The notes under the pieces: model-generated | What the model saw: the letters and a program-made list of their open reading frames with translations, nothing else | Databases searched by the model: none | What the model was told of the DNA's origin: nothing | Source of the DNA: CALMRE01 sp964412895 | Lineage (GTDB): Bacteria > UBP6 > UBA1177 > JAKLFG01 | Direction of reading: 5' to 3' | Length of the DNA: 23,300 nucleotides | Assembly: GCA_964412895.1 (NCBI GenBank) | Contig: CAYPQK010000043.1 | Location: 1-23,300, forward strand | Program-made: the position numbers and the translations under genes | In this document: positions 1-7,545 of the stretch, in pieces | How the letters are laid out: each line of letters opens with the position of its first letter | Numbering within the stretch: the first letter of the stretch is position 1

Positions 1-1
1 T

Positions 2-337
2 ACCGTTGAACTCGAGAGCTTCAAGATAACCGAAGCGCTTGCAATGGTCTCGCCCGGCACCGATGCCCCCGAGGCGGTCACCGGCACCCCGACCTTCATC
101 TGGGCCGACGATTCGAGCGAGGATGCCTACAACCTCAAGGTCTACAACATCTACGGCGACCTTGTCTGGGAAAAGCAGATGGACGGCGGGGTGAGCGGCG
201 CCGAGAATGTCGAGGTCCCCTACGAAGGACCGGCGCTCGAAACGGGGATGTACTATCAGTGGAAAGCGGTCTCCTACCGCAAGGGCGGCCCCATCTCGAC
301 CACCGAGGACCTGCGCGGCGTATTCTTCGCGGAGTGA
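2..337 (+). CDS. C-terminal part of a secreted or surface beta-domain protein (5' truncated)
   Basis: The frame is open from base 2 with no start needed, so the gene begins left of the window and only about 111 C-terminal residues are visible. They read as a beta-sandwich: a stretch beginning TFIWADDSSEDAYNLKVYN, then a hydrophobic/polar alternation with Tyr and Trp, and a short tail ending VFFAE. This Trp/Tyr-rich pattern is typical of fibronectin-III or Ig-like C-terminal domains of bacterial surface lipoproteins. That is inference from composition; no catalytic motif is visible. It converges on the next gene, with 18 bases between the two stop codons and no clear terminator. The family is not recognised. 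Confidence 0.7.
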   Translation, partial: TVELESFKITEALAMVSPGTDAPEAVTGTPTFIWADDSSEDAYNLKVYNIYGDLVWEKQMDGGVSGAENVEVPYEGPALETGMYYQWKAVSYRKGGPISTTEDLRGVFFAE

Positions 338-355
338 TATCGCTCTAGGACTTCG

Positions 356-1294
356 CTACCATTCTTCTTTCGATGCCGAAGGCAGGATGATGCCGGCCTC
401 CGCCGCCATATCGTCGGTCAACGCGTCGAGCGCCTCGGCATCGCGGGCGATATCGATCCCCCGGGCGTACAGATCCTGTATCTCGCAGGAGTACCGGTTC
501 TTGAGTTCACAGCCTTTCTTCAGAAGCGCCAGCGCCTCTTCCCGCTCTATCGCGTGTGTCTGATCGCGCCCCCACATGAGCCACATGCCCAGACACCCTT
601 TGCCCTCCCCGCCGTCACACCCTTTTTTATAGAATTTGAACGCCCGTACGGTGGCGCGCTTCCCGACGACCGGCAATCCGTTCTTCACCTCTTCGATCCC
701 CTGCTGACAGAAATACCCCAGCCGGACGCAACTCTCCCACTGCTCATCCCCGCACTCATCCTCCAGCGCCGCGCGGTCGGTATCGTAGGGCGATTCCCAC
801 ACATCGCTCCCGATGAACAAAGTGCTCGCCACCATCAGGCCGAAAATGATGCCGCCGGAGAGGAGACGGTGGTTCCAGATGAGATCGAACGCGTAATAGA
901 CGAGGTCGTCGACGATGGGGATGCGGATGCGGGGGAACTTGAATTTAGTGAATTCCTCAATGAAGAAGACCACGAGGAACAGTACGAAGGCCGACAGCAT
1001 ACCGCCGCCGATTATGGTCGTTATCGAGGGCCGGTAGCCGATCAGCAGACAGACGACATAGAAGAAGGCGAACCCGAGCAGGAGCCACCCCTTGTCGCGA
1101 CGCGAGAATCCGCCGCCGAAGCCGCCGGTCTCGAGTTCCTGTATCGCCTTGTTGCGGAGTATCTTCTCGTTGATGATGCGTTCCTGCTCCGCGATGGCGT
1201 GCTGACTGGCCAGCGGATCGATCCGCTCCTTGGTCGCGACATTCAACGGCGTGTTGCTGACGGGCGGTTGCTGTCCCTTATTTTCGGCGGCCAT
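356..1294 (-). CDS. Membrane protein with three TM segments and Cys-rich Sel1/Hcp-like repeats
   Basis: The 312-residue start at 1294 (MAAENKG) is preferred because GGGAGG lies 7 nt upstream; an in-frame ATG eight codons earlier has no such site. The N-terminal ~90 residues are polar. Three hydrophobic segments follow, near WLLLGFAFFYVVCLLIG, MLSAFVLFLVVFFI and GGIIFGLMVASTLFIG. The C-terminal half has Cys-containing helical repeats (YKKGCDGGEGKGC, then LLKKGCELKNRYSC, then LYARGID). This matches Sel1-like repeats of the Hcp type, in which Cys pairs usually form disulfides, and implies a periplasmic repeat domain. Such repeats are generally protein-binding scaffolds. The partner and role are unknown. 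It lies downstream of the macroglobulin gene but is separated from it by a terminator and has its own candidate promoter. Confidence 0.75.
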   Translation of the reverse strand: MAAENKGQQPPVSNTPLNVATKERIDPLASQHAIAEQERIINEKILRNKAIQELETGGFGGGFSRRDKGWLLLGFAFFYVVCLLIGYRPSITTIIGGGMLSAFVLFLVVFFIEEFTKFKFPRIRIPIVDDLVYYAFDLIWNHRLLSGGIIFGLMVASTLFIGSDVWESPYDTDRAALEDECGDEQWESCVRLGYFCQQGIEEVKNGLPVVGKRATVRAFKFYKKGCDGGEGKGCLGMWLMWGRDQTHAIEREEALALLKKGCELKNRYSCEIQDLYARGIDIARDAEALDALTDDMAAEAGIILPSASKEEW

Positions 1295-1321
1295 GAACCA
1301 TCCTCCCGTTATGGACAATGC

Positions 1322-1349
1322 ATTTTAACAAAGGAAGACGCGATTGCAA
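1322..1349 (-). promoter_or_regulatory. Candidate sigma70 promoter for the Sel1-like gene
   Basis: On the minus strand TTGCAA (1344-1349) is followed after 16 nt by TAAAAT (1322-1327), about 28 nt before the start at 1294. The -35 box overlaps the T-rich tail of the upstream terminator, so one gene ends as the next begins. Matched by eye only. Confidence 0.45.
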
Positions 1350-1379
1350 GAAAGAAAGGGCGGCCCCGAGAGGCCGCCC
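1345..1379 (-). terminator. Rho-independent terminator of the macroglobulin gene
   Basis: A perfect 8-bp stem (GGGCGGCC at 1358-1365 with GGCCGCCC at 1372-1379) closes a 6-nt loop. On the minus strand it is followed by a T-rich run (TTTCTTTCTT). It lies about 20 bases past the macroglobulin stop codon. Confidence 0.85.
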
Positions 1380-1401
1380 TGAGGTGTGGGGGGAAAAGAG
1401 T

Positions 1402-4400
1402 TTATTCGGTGACGGTGAGGACCTGCCCTTCGGCCTGATCCTTGTCCTCGGGGGCGTAGTACGGATTGACGGACGACTCTCCCGTATTACCCTCTATCGG
1501 GAACCGCGCCAGCAGGTCATAGCTGAGCGACACGGTCTGCCCCGCCGTGATCTGGTTGATGTAGAGGATGATCTGGCGGTCGGTCGTTTCGTACTTCTGG
1601 AGGAAGGTCCCCTCCTGTGCGAGGAGCGTGTCAAGCTTGTCGACGATCAGGTCGAATCCCGGCGGCACGCCGATGTTGGCGAGAATGACCGACTGCGTCT
1701 CGGCCGAGATGTTCTCGATATCGACGGTCGCCGTGACGGTGTCGTTGACCGCGAGGGTGGTCTTATCGTAGGTCACGGTGATGTCGAGCGGGCCGGTGTT
1801 CCCGGTCTGCGCCGACCCGGGGACATACCAGCGCGCCACGGCCGAATACATGAGCTGGCCGGTGCCGCTGAACCCGATGGTGACGGTATTGACCCCCTTC
1901 TTGACCGAAGTGCCCAGATCGATGAACCGCATGACATCGCTGTTGGTCTCATCCACCGTGAAGGTGACCGGCGTTCCGCCCGCCGACACGGTTATCGTCG
2001 CGTCGGCCGGGTCGGGCGTCATCTTGTCCTGCGCCTCGACCATCAGCCGTAGCGCAAGAACGGTCCCCTGCGTCGTCGACCAGTTGCCGAAGCTGTCCTT
2101 ATTGCCCGCGAGCCAGTTAAGGACGCCCTGCACCTCGATATTGTGGCCGCCGTACTCCAGCAGCAGCAGGCCGATGATCGCGGTCGTCTCGATATTGGCA
2201 CCCGCCCCTTCGCTGTAGAATTCGGTCTTGAGCGCTTGCTCCCAGAAGAAGCCGCCCTTGCCGTCGTCCTGCATGTCGGCAATTATCTCGTCGATGAACG
2301 AGCCGACCGCCGCTTCGTCCTCGAAACCAGCCGAAACGAGCGCGATAGCCGCTATCGCCTTGGTGTAGTTGTCGGTCGCCTCGTCGAGGTGGGCAAGGAG
2401 ATACTCCGCCCCCTTCTCACGCGCCGTCTGCTGCATATCGGCACGGGCGAAGGCCCACACGGCGTAGGCGGTCGTCCGGAAGACCGAATCCTGATAGTTG
2501 TCTATCGCCCCTTCGGCGATGCCGCCGGTCGACGGGATGAACGAGCCGTCACCGTTCTGCTGGGTCACCATCCACGCCGCGGTCCGCTCGATGACCGCTG
2601 GATCGACCTCGTGGACCATCGCCATGTCGACGAATTCCATCAGGCCGTAGGTGGTGAGCACGAAGTGGGCCGGCGGGGTGCCGAACCACTCGAAGCCGCC
2701 CCCCTGCACTTCGTAGGTCAGGAGCCGCTGATACCCCTGCAGTATGTAGTCACGCGCCTTCAGTTCTATCTCGGGCGTGATCGTGCCGGTCTTGAGCATG
2801 TACTGGAGCACCATGATGTTCGGATAGGTCGCCGACGAGGTCTGCTCGAAGCAGCCGCACGGCATCTGGAAGAGCGAATCGAGCCCTTCGACCACCTGCG
2901 ACATCATGCCGGGATAGATCTTGACGAAGAGTTCCTCGGAGCCGTCGACCGCCTCGGCCGGGATGTTCAGCGTGGCAACGGTGTCGCCGCTCAGGATATC
3001 GCTTTCGACGGCGTTCTGCGGGATGCCCGCCGGGAGCACTTTGACGGCGCGCTTTATCGCGTCGCTCATTTTCGATCCCTGCGCCGTGACGGTGAGGGTA
3101 TGCTGGCCGATCTTGAGGACCTTGACCGGGAAGTAGGCGGCGGTGACCGAATTGGCCGGTACCGTCACCGTGACCGAGGCGTCGCCGACCATCTCGAACC
3201 AATCCTCGGCGCTGGCGGTCAGGACGACCGTCTGCTCTTCGGAGAGATAGTTATAGATACCCACCGGCACCTTGACCGAATCGTTCTGCGTCAGGAATAC
3301 CGGGAAATCGATATCGACAAAGAAATCCTGAAAAACGGTGATGGCATGGAGCACGCTGCCCAGCGACCCACCCATCGTGTTGGCGAGTGTCGTGACGCGC
3401 CATGCGGTGATGCTGTCGGGCATGGTCAGTTCCACCAACGCCTTCCCTTTCGCGTCGGTCAGGAGTTGCGGATTGACATAGAGCGTCTCGGGGAACCATT
3501 CGCGCGTCTTGACACCGTCCTTCTCATGCGAGTCGGGCACATCGGCGTCGCTGTATTCGGCGCCGCTGTCGGCCGCCGTCGCGTTGTCGGTGCCGGCGTT
3601 CGGATCGCCGTTGCCGTCATCCTCGCCGCCGCCCCAGCGTCCGTTCGGATCGCAGAGTTTGTAGGTGACCGTCACATCGTCGGCCGTTCCCGCCATCTCG
3701 TCGGGACCGTTCGAAACGATGACGAGCTTCGCGATGGTGGTGTCCTGCGTGAAGGTGCCGGTCATGAGGTTGCCCCACGGGTCGGCGTTGACGGCGCTCG
3801 CGAGCAGTACCGCCGCATCGTCGGCCGTCAGCAGGGTGTACTGCGTGCAGTCCCAGAGATAGCTCTGGTCCTTGTAGGCGCTGAAAACGGTCTCAATGCG
3901 CGTGCCGACCGCGGTCGCCGCCTGCCCCTTGTAGGTGCTCTCGGGCGCCTTGTAGCTGTCCTCGACCAGCCCGTGGCCCGCCCGGTCGCCCTCGGCGGCG
4001 AAGTAGGCATTGGTCCGCTCGTCGAGTTCCTTCTGCTCCTCTTCGGTCGCCGGCTCGGCGCCCATGATGTCGGAAGGGGCGACGCCGTAGACGGTATAGG
4101 TCGGGTTCATGATGTTCTCTTCAAGCTCGAAGTAGGTCTGTTCGAGACCCGGCTTGAAATTCTGCACCGCGAAGACCGCCTCGTCGACGATCGACACGCC
4201 GAGGGCCGCCTCGGCCGGATCGCCCGCGAGGTCGGTGACGCTGAAGGTGAGATTCGCCTTCTCGCGCGGCTTGTAGGTCTCCTTGTCGGTGGCGAGGTCT
4301 ATCGCGAGGTTCGCCGCCTTGCGGACATAGACCGTTCGGGCGTCGCGGATGATGTTCCCCTCTTCGTTGAGGTAGTAGGCCATCAGTTCGACCGGGCCGG

Positions 4401-6306
4401 TGAGCGTTTCGTCGATGGATATATCGACCGTCGCCTTTCCTTTGGTCAGCTCGACCGTCTTCATCAGGCGCGTCTGGCCGTTCTGGATGACATCGAGGTA
4501 GACGCGGTCGGGCAGCAGCGCCGGGACCGGATCGGTCGGATCGTAGCTCGCCACTATCGCGATGGGCAGGGTATCGCCCACTTCAAGTATCGGTTTGAGC
4601 GGCGCCACCATCACGAACTCGGCGTTGGCCTCCTTGGTGAACGAGAATACCTTGGTGATGTCGCCCAATTTCACCGTGAAGTCGAGCTCGTCGCCCGCCG
4701 CGGTGTACGGGAACACGGCGATGCCGAGCACCGGCACCGTCACATCGAAATTGCCCGCCTTGCTGGAGATATTCACCACGCCGCCCACCGGCTTGCCCGA
4801 CGGGTCGTTGAGAATGAGGTAGAACAACTGTTCAAGACCGGGCAGGATGCGCCCCGCCTCGGGAACGAGGGTGATGAGCACCGGATTCTGCACGACCAGC
4901 GCCTTTTTCACGGTGGTCTGCTCGTGTCCCGCCGTATCGGTGACGGTGATGTCGAACTGGACAAAGGCGTTCCCCTGCTCCAGCTCACTGCCGGTGAAGT
5001 AGTTCGGCAGGGTCAGATCGAAACTGAACTCCCCCTTGTCGTCGAGCGTGCCGTCGACCGTCTGGAATTCGGCGTACTCGATATCGAACTTCTTGGCCGA
5101 CACATGGACCGCGCCGCCCGCGACCGGTTTCCCGTAGAAATACTGAGAGTTGACCGTGCCGGTGAAGGCCTGACCCGGCAGGTAGAACTCCTTATCGGAA
5201 CTGAACGAGATGTTGAACTTGGGCAGAACATAGTTGTCGACGAGGATGGTCTTCTCCTCGACCACCGCGTTGTCGGTCCCGATGACCGCCTGCACTTTAT
5301 AGTTACCCAACCCCACGAGGCTCGCGAGCTTGAACGATGTCGAGAAGATGCCCCACTCGCTCGTGGTCCCCTTCTCCTTGAATACCTTGGTCCCCTTCGG
5401 ATCGAGTATTTCAAGGGTCACTTCGCGGGCGCCGAGCGGCGTTTTGTGCGGAACGCGCAGAGAAAGGGCGCGGATGTAGATCGTCTGCCCCGGCTGGTAG
5501 ACCGGCTTGTCGGTCGTCAGGAGCACCTTGTCGAACCGCTCGCAGGATGCCGTCGTGCGGACCACCTGCTGGCCCAGTTCGGTATCGACCGTCGCCACGA
5601 GGTCGAGCTGGCCGTCGAGTTCGGCCGGTATCGACAGCTCTATCGATGCCTGACCGAAACTGTCGGTCTTGCCGGTGCCGCTGGCCACCTGCTCTTCACC
5701 CAGAAGCGCGGTGAGCTTTATCGGCACATTCATGATCGGGTCGCCCGCCTGCCGGTTCTGGACGAAGACCTTATAGAGTGTCGTATCGCCCTCGAGCAGC
5801 CGTTTGGCGCCGAGGAGCTGCGTCTGAACGCGCGGCATGACATAGAAGAACGACACCGTACCGGGCAGTTCGAGTTGGTTGAAGGATATCTTATAATTAA
5901 GGAGAAGTCCCGCCGCCGCATCGTAGGCCGGCAGATAGTCCTTGCCGAGCGGAAGGACGATCTCCTTCGAGGTGACCGAAAGCGACGCCTCGGCGCTCTT
6001 GGCCATAGCCTCGTTGAGGGTCCCCGCATAATCGGCCACCGTTATCGCGGCGGTCGCCCGGATGAGCGGAGAGCCGGGATCGAGCGTCACCGGCATGTGG
6101 AGCCGGTATTCGCCCGCCTCGTAGTCGATGTATATCCGCGATTCGTGCAGGGTGAGCGTTCCCACCTTGACATCGCGCGGCGGGTTGTCGGCGAACGGGT
6201 CACCGTTGTCGCCGTCGCCCAGTCCGTTGACCGTGTTACCGCAGGCCGTGAGCATGAGGCCCAGAAGCACCGCGATGGCCAAAAGAAACAATCTTTTCAT
6301 GGACAT
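1402..6306 (-). CDS. Alpha-2-macroglobulin family lipoprotein with thioester
   Basis: A 1634-residue protein, presumed to be an envelope-anchored protease trap. The start at 6306 (MSMKRLF) or 6300 (MKRLF) follows GGAGGG; the longer frame to 6318 lacks support. A lipobox LTAC ends the signal peptide, so the mature protein is lipid-anchored. Repeated macroglobulin beta-domains fill residues ~100-740, including VYQPGQTIYIRAL. A VDEAVFAVQ stretch (MG6-like) is followed by a ~200-residue insert at the bait-region position. The MG7-like MPDSITAWRVTT signature comes next. The CFEQ thioester (Cys1152-Gln1155) begins the alpha-helical thioester domain, and C-terminal beta-domains end the protein. Family knowledge: protease cleavage of the bait exposes the thioester, which crosslinks the attacker. 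No pbpC, the usual partner of one bacterial class, is adjacent. A strong terminator follows the gene. Confidence 0.95.
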   Translation of the reverse strand: MSMKRLFLLAIAVLLGLMLTACGNTVNGLGDGDNGDPFADNPPRDVKVGTLTLHESRIYIDYEAGEYRLHMPVTLDPGSPLIRATAAITVADYAGTLNEAMAKSAEASLSVTSKEIVLPLGKDYLPAYDAAAGLLLNYKISFNQLELPGTVSFFYVMPRVQTQLLGAKRLLEGDTTLYKVFVQNRQAGDPIMNVPIKLTALLGEEQVASGTGKTDSFGQASIELSIPAELDGQLDLVATVDTELGQQVVRTTASCERFDKVLLTTDKPVYQPGQTIYIRALSLRVPHKTPLGAREVTLEILDPKGTKVFKEKGTTSEWGIFSTSFKLASLVGLGNYKVQAVIGTDNAVVEEKTILVDNYVLPKFNISFSSDKEFYLPGQAFTGTVNSQYFYGKPVAGGAVHVSAKKFDIEYAEFQTVDGTLDDKGEFSFDLTLPNYFTGSELEQGNAFVQFDITVTDTAGHEQTTVKKALVVQNPVLITLVPEAGRILPGLEQLFYLILNDPSGKPVGGVVNISSKAGNFDVTVPVLGIAVFPYTAAGDELDFTVKLGDITKVFSFTKEANAEFVMVAPLKPILEVGDTLPIAIVASYDPTDPVPALLPDRVYLDVIQNGQTRLMKTVELTKGKATVDISIDETLTGPVELMAYYLNEEGNIIRDARTVYVRKAANLAIDLATDKETYKPREKANLTFSVTDLAGDPAEAALGVSIVDEAVFAVQNFKPGLEQTYFELEENIMNPTYTVYGVAPSDIMGAEPATEEEQKELDERTNAYFAAEGDRAGHGLVEDSYKAPESTYKGQAATAVGTRIETVFSAYKDQSYLWDCTQYTLLTADDAAVLLASAVNADPWGNLMTGTFTQDTTIAKLVIVSNGPDEMAGTADDVTVTYKLCDPNGRWGGGEDDGNGDPNAGTDNATAADSGAEYSDADVPDSHEKDGVKTREWFPETLYVNPQLLTDAKGKALVELTMPDSITAWRVTTLANTMGGSLGSVLHAITVFQDFFVDIDFPVFLTQNDSVKVPVGIYNYLSEEQTVVLTASAEDWFEMVGDASVTVTVPANSVTAAYFPVKVLKIGQHTLTVTAQGSKMSDAIKRAVKVLPAGIPQNAVESDILSGDTVATLNIPAEAVDGSEELFVKIYPGMMSQVVEGLDSLFQMPCGCFEQTSSATYPNIMVLQYMLKTGTITPEIELKARDYILQGYQRLLTYEVQGGGFEWFGTPPAHFVLTTYGLMEFVDMAMVHEVDPAVIERTAAWMVTQQNGDGSFIPSTGGIAEGAIDNYQDSVFRTTAYAVWAFARADMQQTAREKGAEYLLAHLDEATDNYTKAIAAIALVSAGFEDEAAVGSFIDEIIADMQDDGKGGFFWEQALKTEFYSEGAGANIETTAIIGLLLLEYGGHNIEVQGVLNWLAGNKDSFGNWSTTQGTVLALRLMVEAQDKMTPDPADATITVSAGGTPVTFTVDETNSDVMRFIDLGTSVKKGVNTVTIGFSGTGQLMYSAVARWYVPGSAQTGNTGPLDITVTYDKTTLAVNDTVTATVDIENISAETQSVILANIGVPPGFDLIVDKLDTLLAQEGTFLQKYETTDRQIILYINQITAGQTVSLSYDLLARFPIEGNTGESSVNPYYAPEDKDQAEGQVLTVTE
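3655..3885 (-). other. GspG-pseudopilin-like module inside the macroglobulin bait region
   Basis: Residues ~808-884 contain DPWGN, then about 18 residues, then IVSNGPDEMAGTADDVT. This reproduces the C-terminal calcium-loop pattern of type II secretion major pseudopilins (DPWGN ... SAGPDG..GTEDDI). A Gly/Asp-rich linker (GGGEDDGNGDPNAGTDN) follows directly and leads into the MG7-like domain. The similarity rests on recognised motifs, not on an alignment score. Confidence 0.6.
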
Positions 6307-6383
6307 GACTCCCTCCATTCTCGACGATAGAGAAACCGTTGACGGCTCTTTAGTGTGCCGCAGGGCGGCTATTTATTGAAATA

Positions 6384-6411
6384 TCAGCGGGGAAAGCGGA
6401 GGATGTCTTCG
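6384..6411. repeat. 28-bp direct repeat, copy distal to the PilZ-like gene
   Basis: Begins TCAGCGGGGAAAGCGGAGGA and is identical over 28 bases to 7518-7545. This copy is non-coding: it lies 14 bases beyond the rhuM stop codon, in the region upstream of the macroglobulin gene. Confidence 0.95.
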
Positions 6412-6425
6412 CAAAGTACAGGAAA

Positions 6426-7505
6426 TCAGGAGTCATCCTCCGTTGCATCACCTGCCGATGCGGTTTTTTGTTGCGATTCTATCTGCTTTACGATCTTGTC
6501 GAAATCGCTTTCAAACAGTCGATCCTGCTCGATACGATATTTTTCAAATTCGCTTTCGGCATGGATCTTGGCCATTTCCGCCGACACCGTGCCGCTGTCC
6601 GGAAGAATGTCCCGTTCGGTAAATTCGATAAATTGATCAAGCCGTTTCGCCCAATCCTCCATGGTCATCGGGATCTTCCGCAAGGCCCGCTCCTCGGCAA
6701 GTTCAAGATAGGCGTTGACGATCCTCCCCAAAGCTTCCAACTCTTCCTTGGTCAGATAGTTCTTAGCAACGGAGACATCGGATTTCACTATCTTGCCGTC
6801 AGGTGCATTCTCCCAAGTGGTCAATCCCATACGAGGCTTGTTGCTGTCGGCCCGCTCGGCGATCAACTCCGCCGCAGTATGGCCGTGGATGGCAAAGTGG
6901 AGTTTGTTCTGAACCTTGGCAAAGAATTGTTTGGTCGTCGGCGCGTCCGGATTGTAGTCCACGCTGGTGGCGTAGATATCGGTGATCTTCTGGTAGAATT
7001 TCCGTTCGCTCAAGCGTATTTCCCGGATCTCTTCCAGCAAACGCTCGAAATAGTCATCACCGAGGAATGCGCCGTTCTCGAGGCGTTTCTTGTCCAAGAC
7101 ATAGCCTTTGACGGCAAATTCGCGAAGAACTTGTGTCGCCCATTGGCGGAACTGGGTGGCCCGTACCGAATTGACCCGGTAACCTACCGAGATGATGGCA
7201 TCGAGGTTGTAGAAATCCACCTCGCGGGAGACCTTTCGATTGCCTTCCGGTTGAACTATTCGAAATTTTCGAATAGTTGCCCCCGGCTGTATCTCGCCGC
7301 TCTCATACACCTCTTTCAAATGGTAATTGATCGTATTGACGCCGACATCAAACAATGTTGCCATCAACTTCTGTGACAGCCAGATGGTTTCATCCTCGTA
7401 GCGGGCCTCGATGCTTTGTTCGCCGGCTTGACCCGTAAAAATGAGAAATTCCGCCGTACTGTTACGGATCAGTTGTTTCTTAGAGGAAGTGTTGGTCTTG
7501 GACAT
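6426..7505 (-). CDS. rhuM: RhuM family protein
   Basis: A 359-residue protein of the virulence RhuM family (COG3943-type). Recognisable features are the opening EARYEDETIWLSQKLMATLF, a helix-turn-helix-like region (LFDVGVNTINYHLKEVY), and the signature block IRKFRIVQPEGNRKVSREV with YNLDAIISVGYRVNS and the RATQFRQWAT segment. A charged helical C-terminus follows. Family knowledge: RhuM was named from a Salmonella pathogenicity-island gene, occurs often on islands and near restriction-modification loci, and has no settled biochemical function. The ATG is 13 nt past the stop of the PilZ-like gene, with only a weak GAG ribosome site, so it is probably read from that gene's transcript. Base composition is more AT-rich than the flanks, which suggests transfer. 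Confidence 0.9.
   Translation of the reverse strand: MSKTNTSSKKQLIRNSTAEFLIFTGQAGEQSIEARYEDETIWLSQKLMATLFDVGVNTINYHLKEVYESGEIQPGATIRKFRIVQPEGNRKVSREVDFYNLDAIISVGYRVNSVRATQFRQWATQVLREFAVKGYVLDKKRLENGAFLGDDYFERLLEEIREIRLSERKFYQKITDIYATSVDYNPDAPTTKQFFAKVQNKLHFAIHGHTAAELIAERADSNKPRMGLTTWENAPDGKIVKSDVSVAKNYLTKEELEALGRIVNAYLELAEERALRKIPMTMEDWAKRLDQFIEFTERDILPDSGTVSAEMAKIHAESEFEKYRIEQDRLFESDFDKIVKQIESQQKTASAGDATEDDS
7254..7278. repeat. 25-bp palindrome inside rhuM
   Basis: Two perfect 12-nt arms (AACTATTCGAAA and its reverse complement) flank a single T. The palindrome lies inside the codons for the conserved TIRKFRIV segment. It could be a protein-binding site, or a consequence of the codons for I-R-K-F-R-I. 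Confidence 0.8.
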
Positions 7506-7517
7506 TATACTCGGATT

Positions 7518-7545
7518 TCAGCGGGGAAAGCGGAGGATGTCTTCG
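7518..7545. repeat. 28-bp direct repeat, copy forming the end of the PilZ-like gene
   Basis: Identical to 6384-6411. Read on the minus strand this copy encodes the last eight residues (EDILRFPR) and the stop codon of the PilZ-like gene; the repeat boundary coincides with the final base of the TGA. Confidence 0.95.

Larger units (their letters stand above)
6412..7545 (-). mobile_element. Putative single-gene rhuM insertion (insert plus one repeat copy)
   Basis: The unit repeats at a 1134-bp distance. Between the two 28-bp repeats lie only rhuM, 12 bases before its start and 14 after its stop. No integrase, transposase or terminal inverted repeat is visible inside. Removing one unit would restore a plain PilZ-like gene followed directly by the sequence at 6383 and below. 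The insert looks more AT-rich than its neighbours. Integration at the 3' end of a gene, with its coding end duplicated, resembles site-specific recombination; that mechanism is inference. Confidence 0.6.

Noticed and set aside
326..345. GAGTG-ATAT-CGCTC hairpin between the first two genes
   Set aside because: Contains a wobble pair and has no T-run on either strand.
2143..6330. A 1395-codon open frame antisense to the macroglobulin gene
   Set aside because: It is a shadow frame produced by the codon bias of a GC-rich gene. It is rich in Arg, Asp and Val with no domain, and the opposite strand has unmistakable macroglobulin motifs.
6333..6382. GCCGC-CCT-GCGGC hairpin between rhuM and the macroglobulin gene
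   Set aside because: Five-base stem, three-base loop and no T-run, so it is too weak to call a terminator.
6412..7517. Insertion sequence carrying rhuM
   Set aside because: No transposase and no terminal inverted repeats; the ends do not match each other. A repeat-bounded insertion is the better description.
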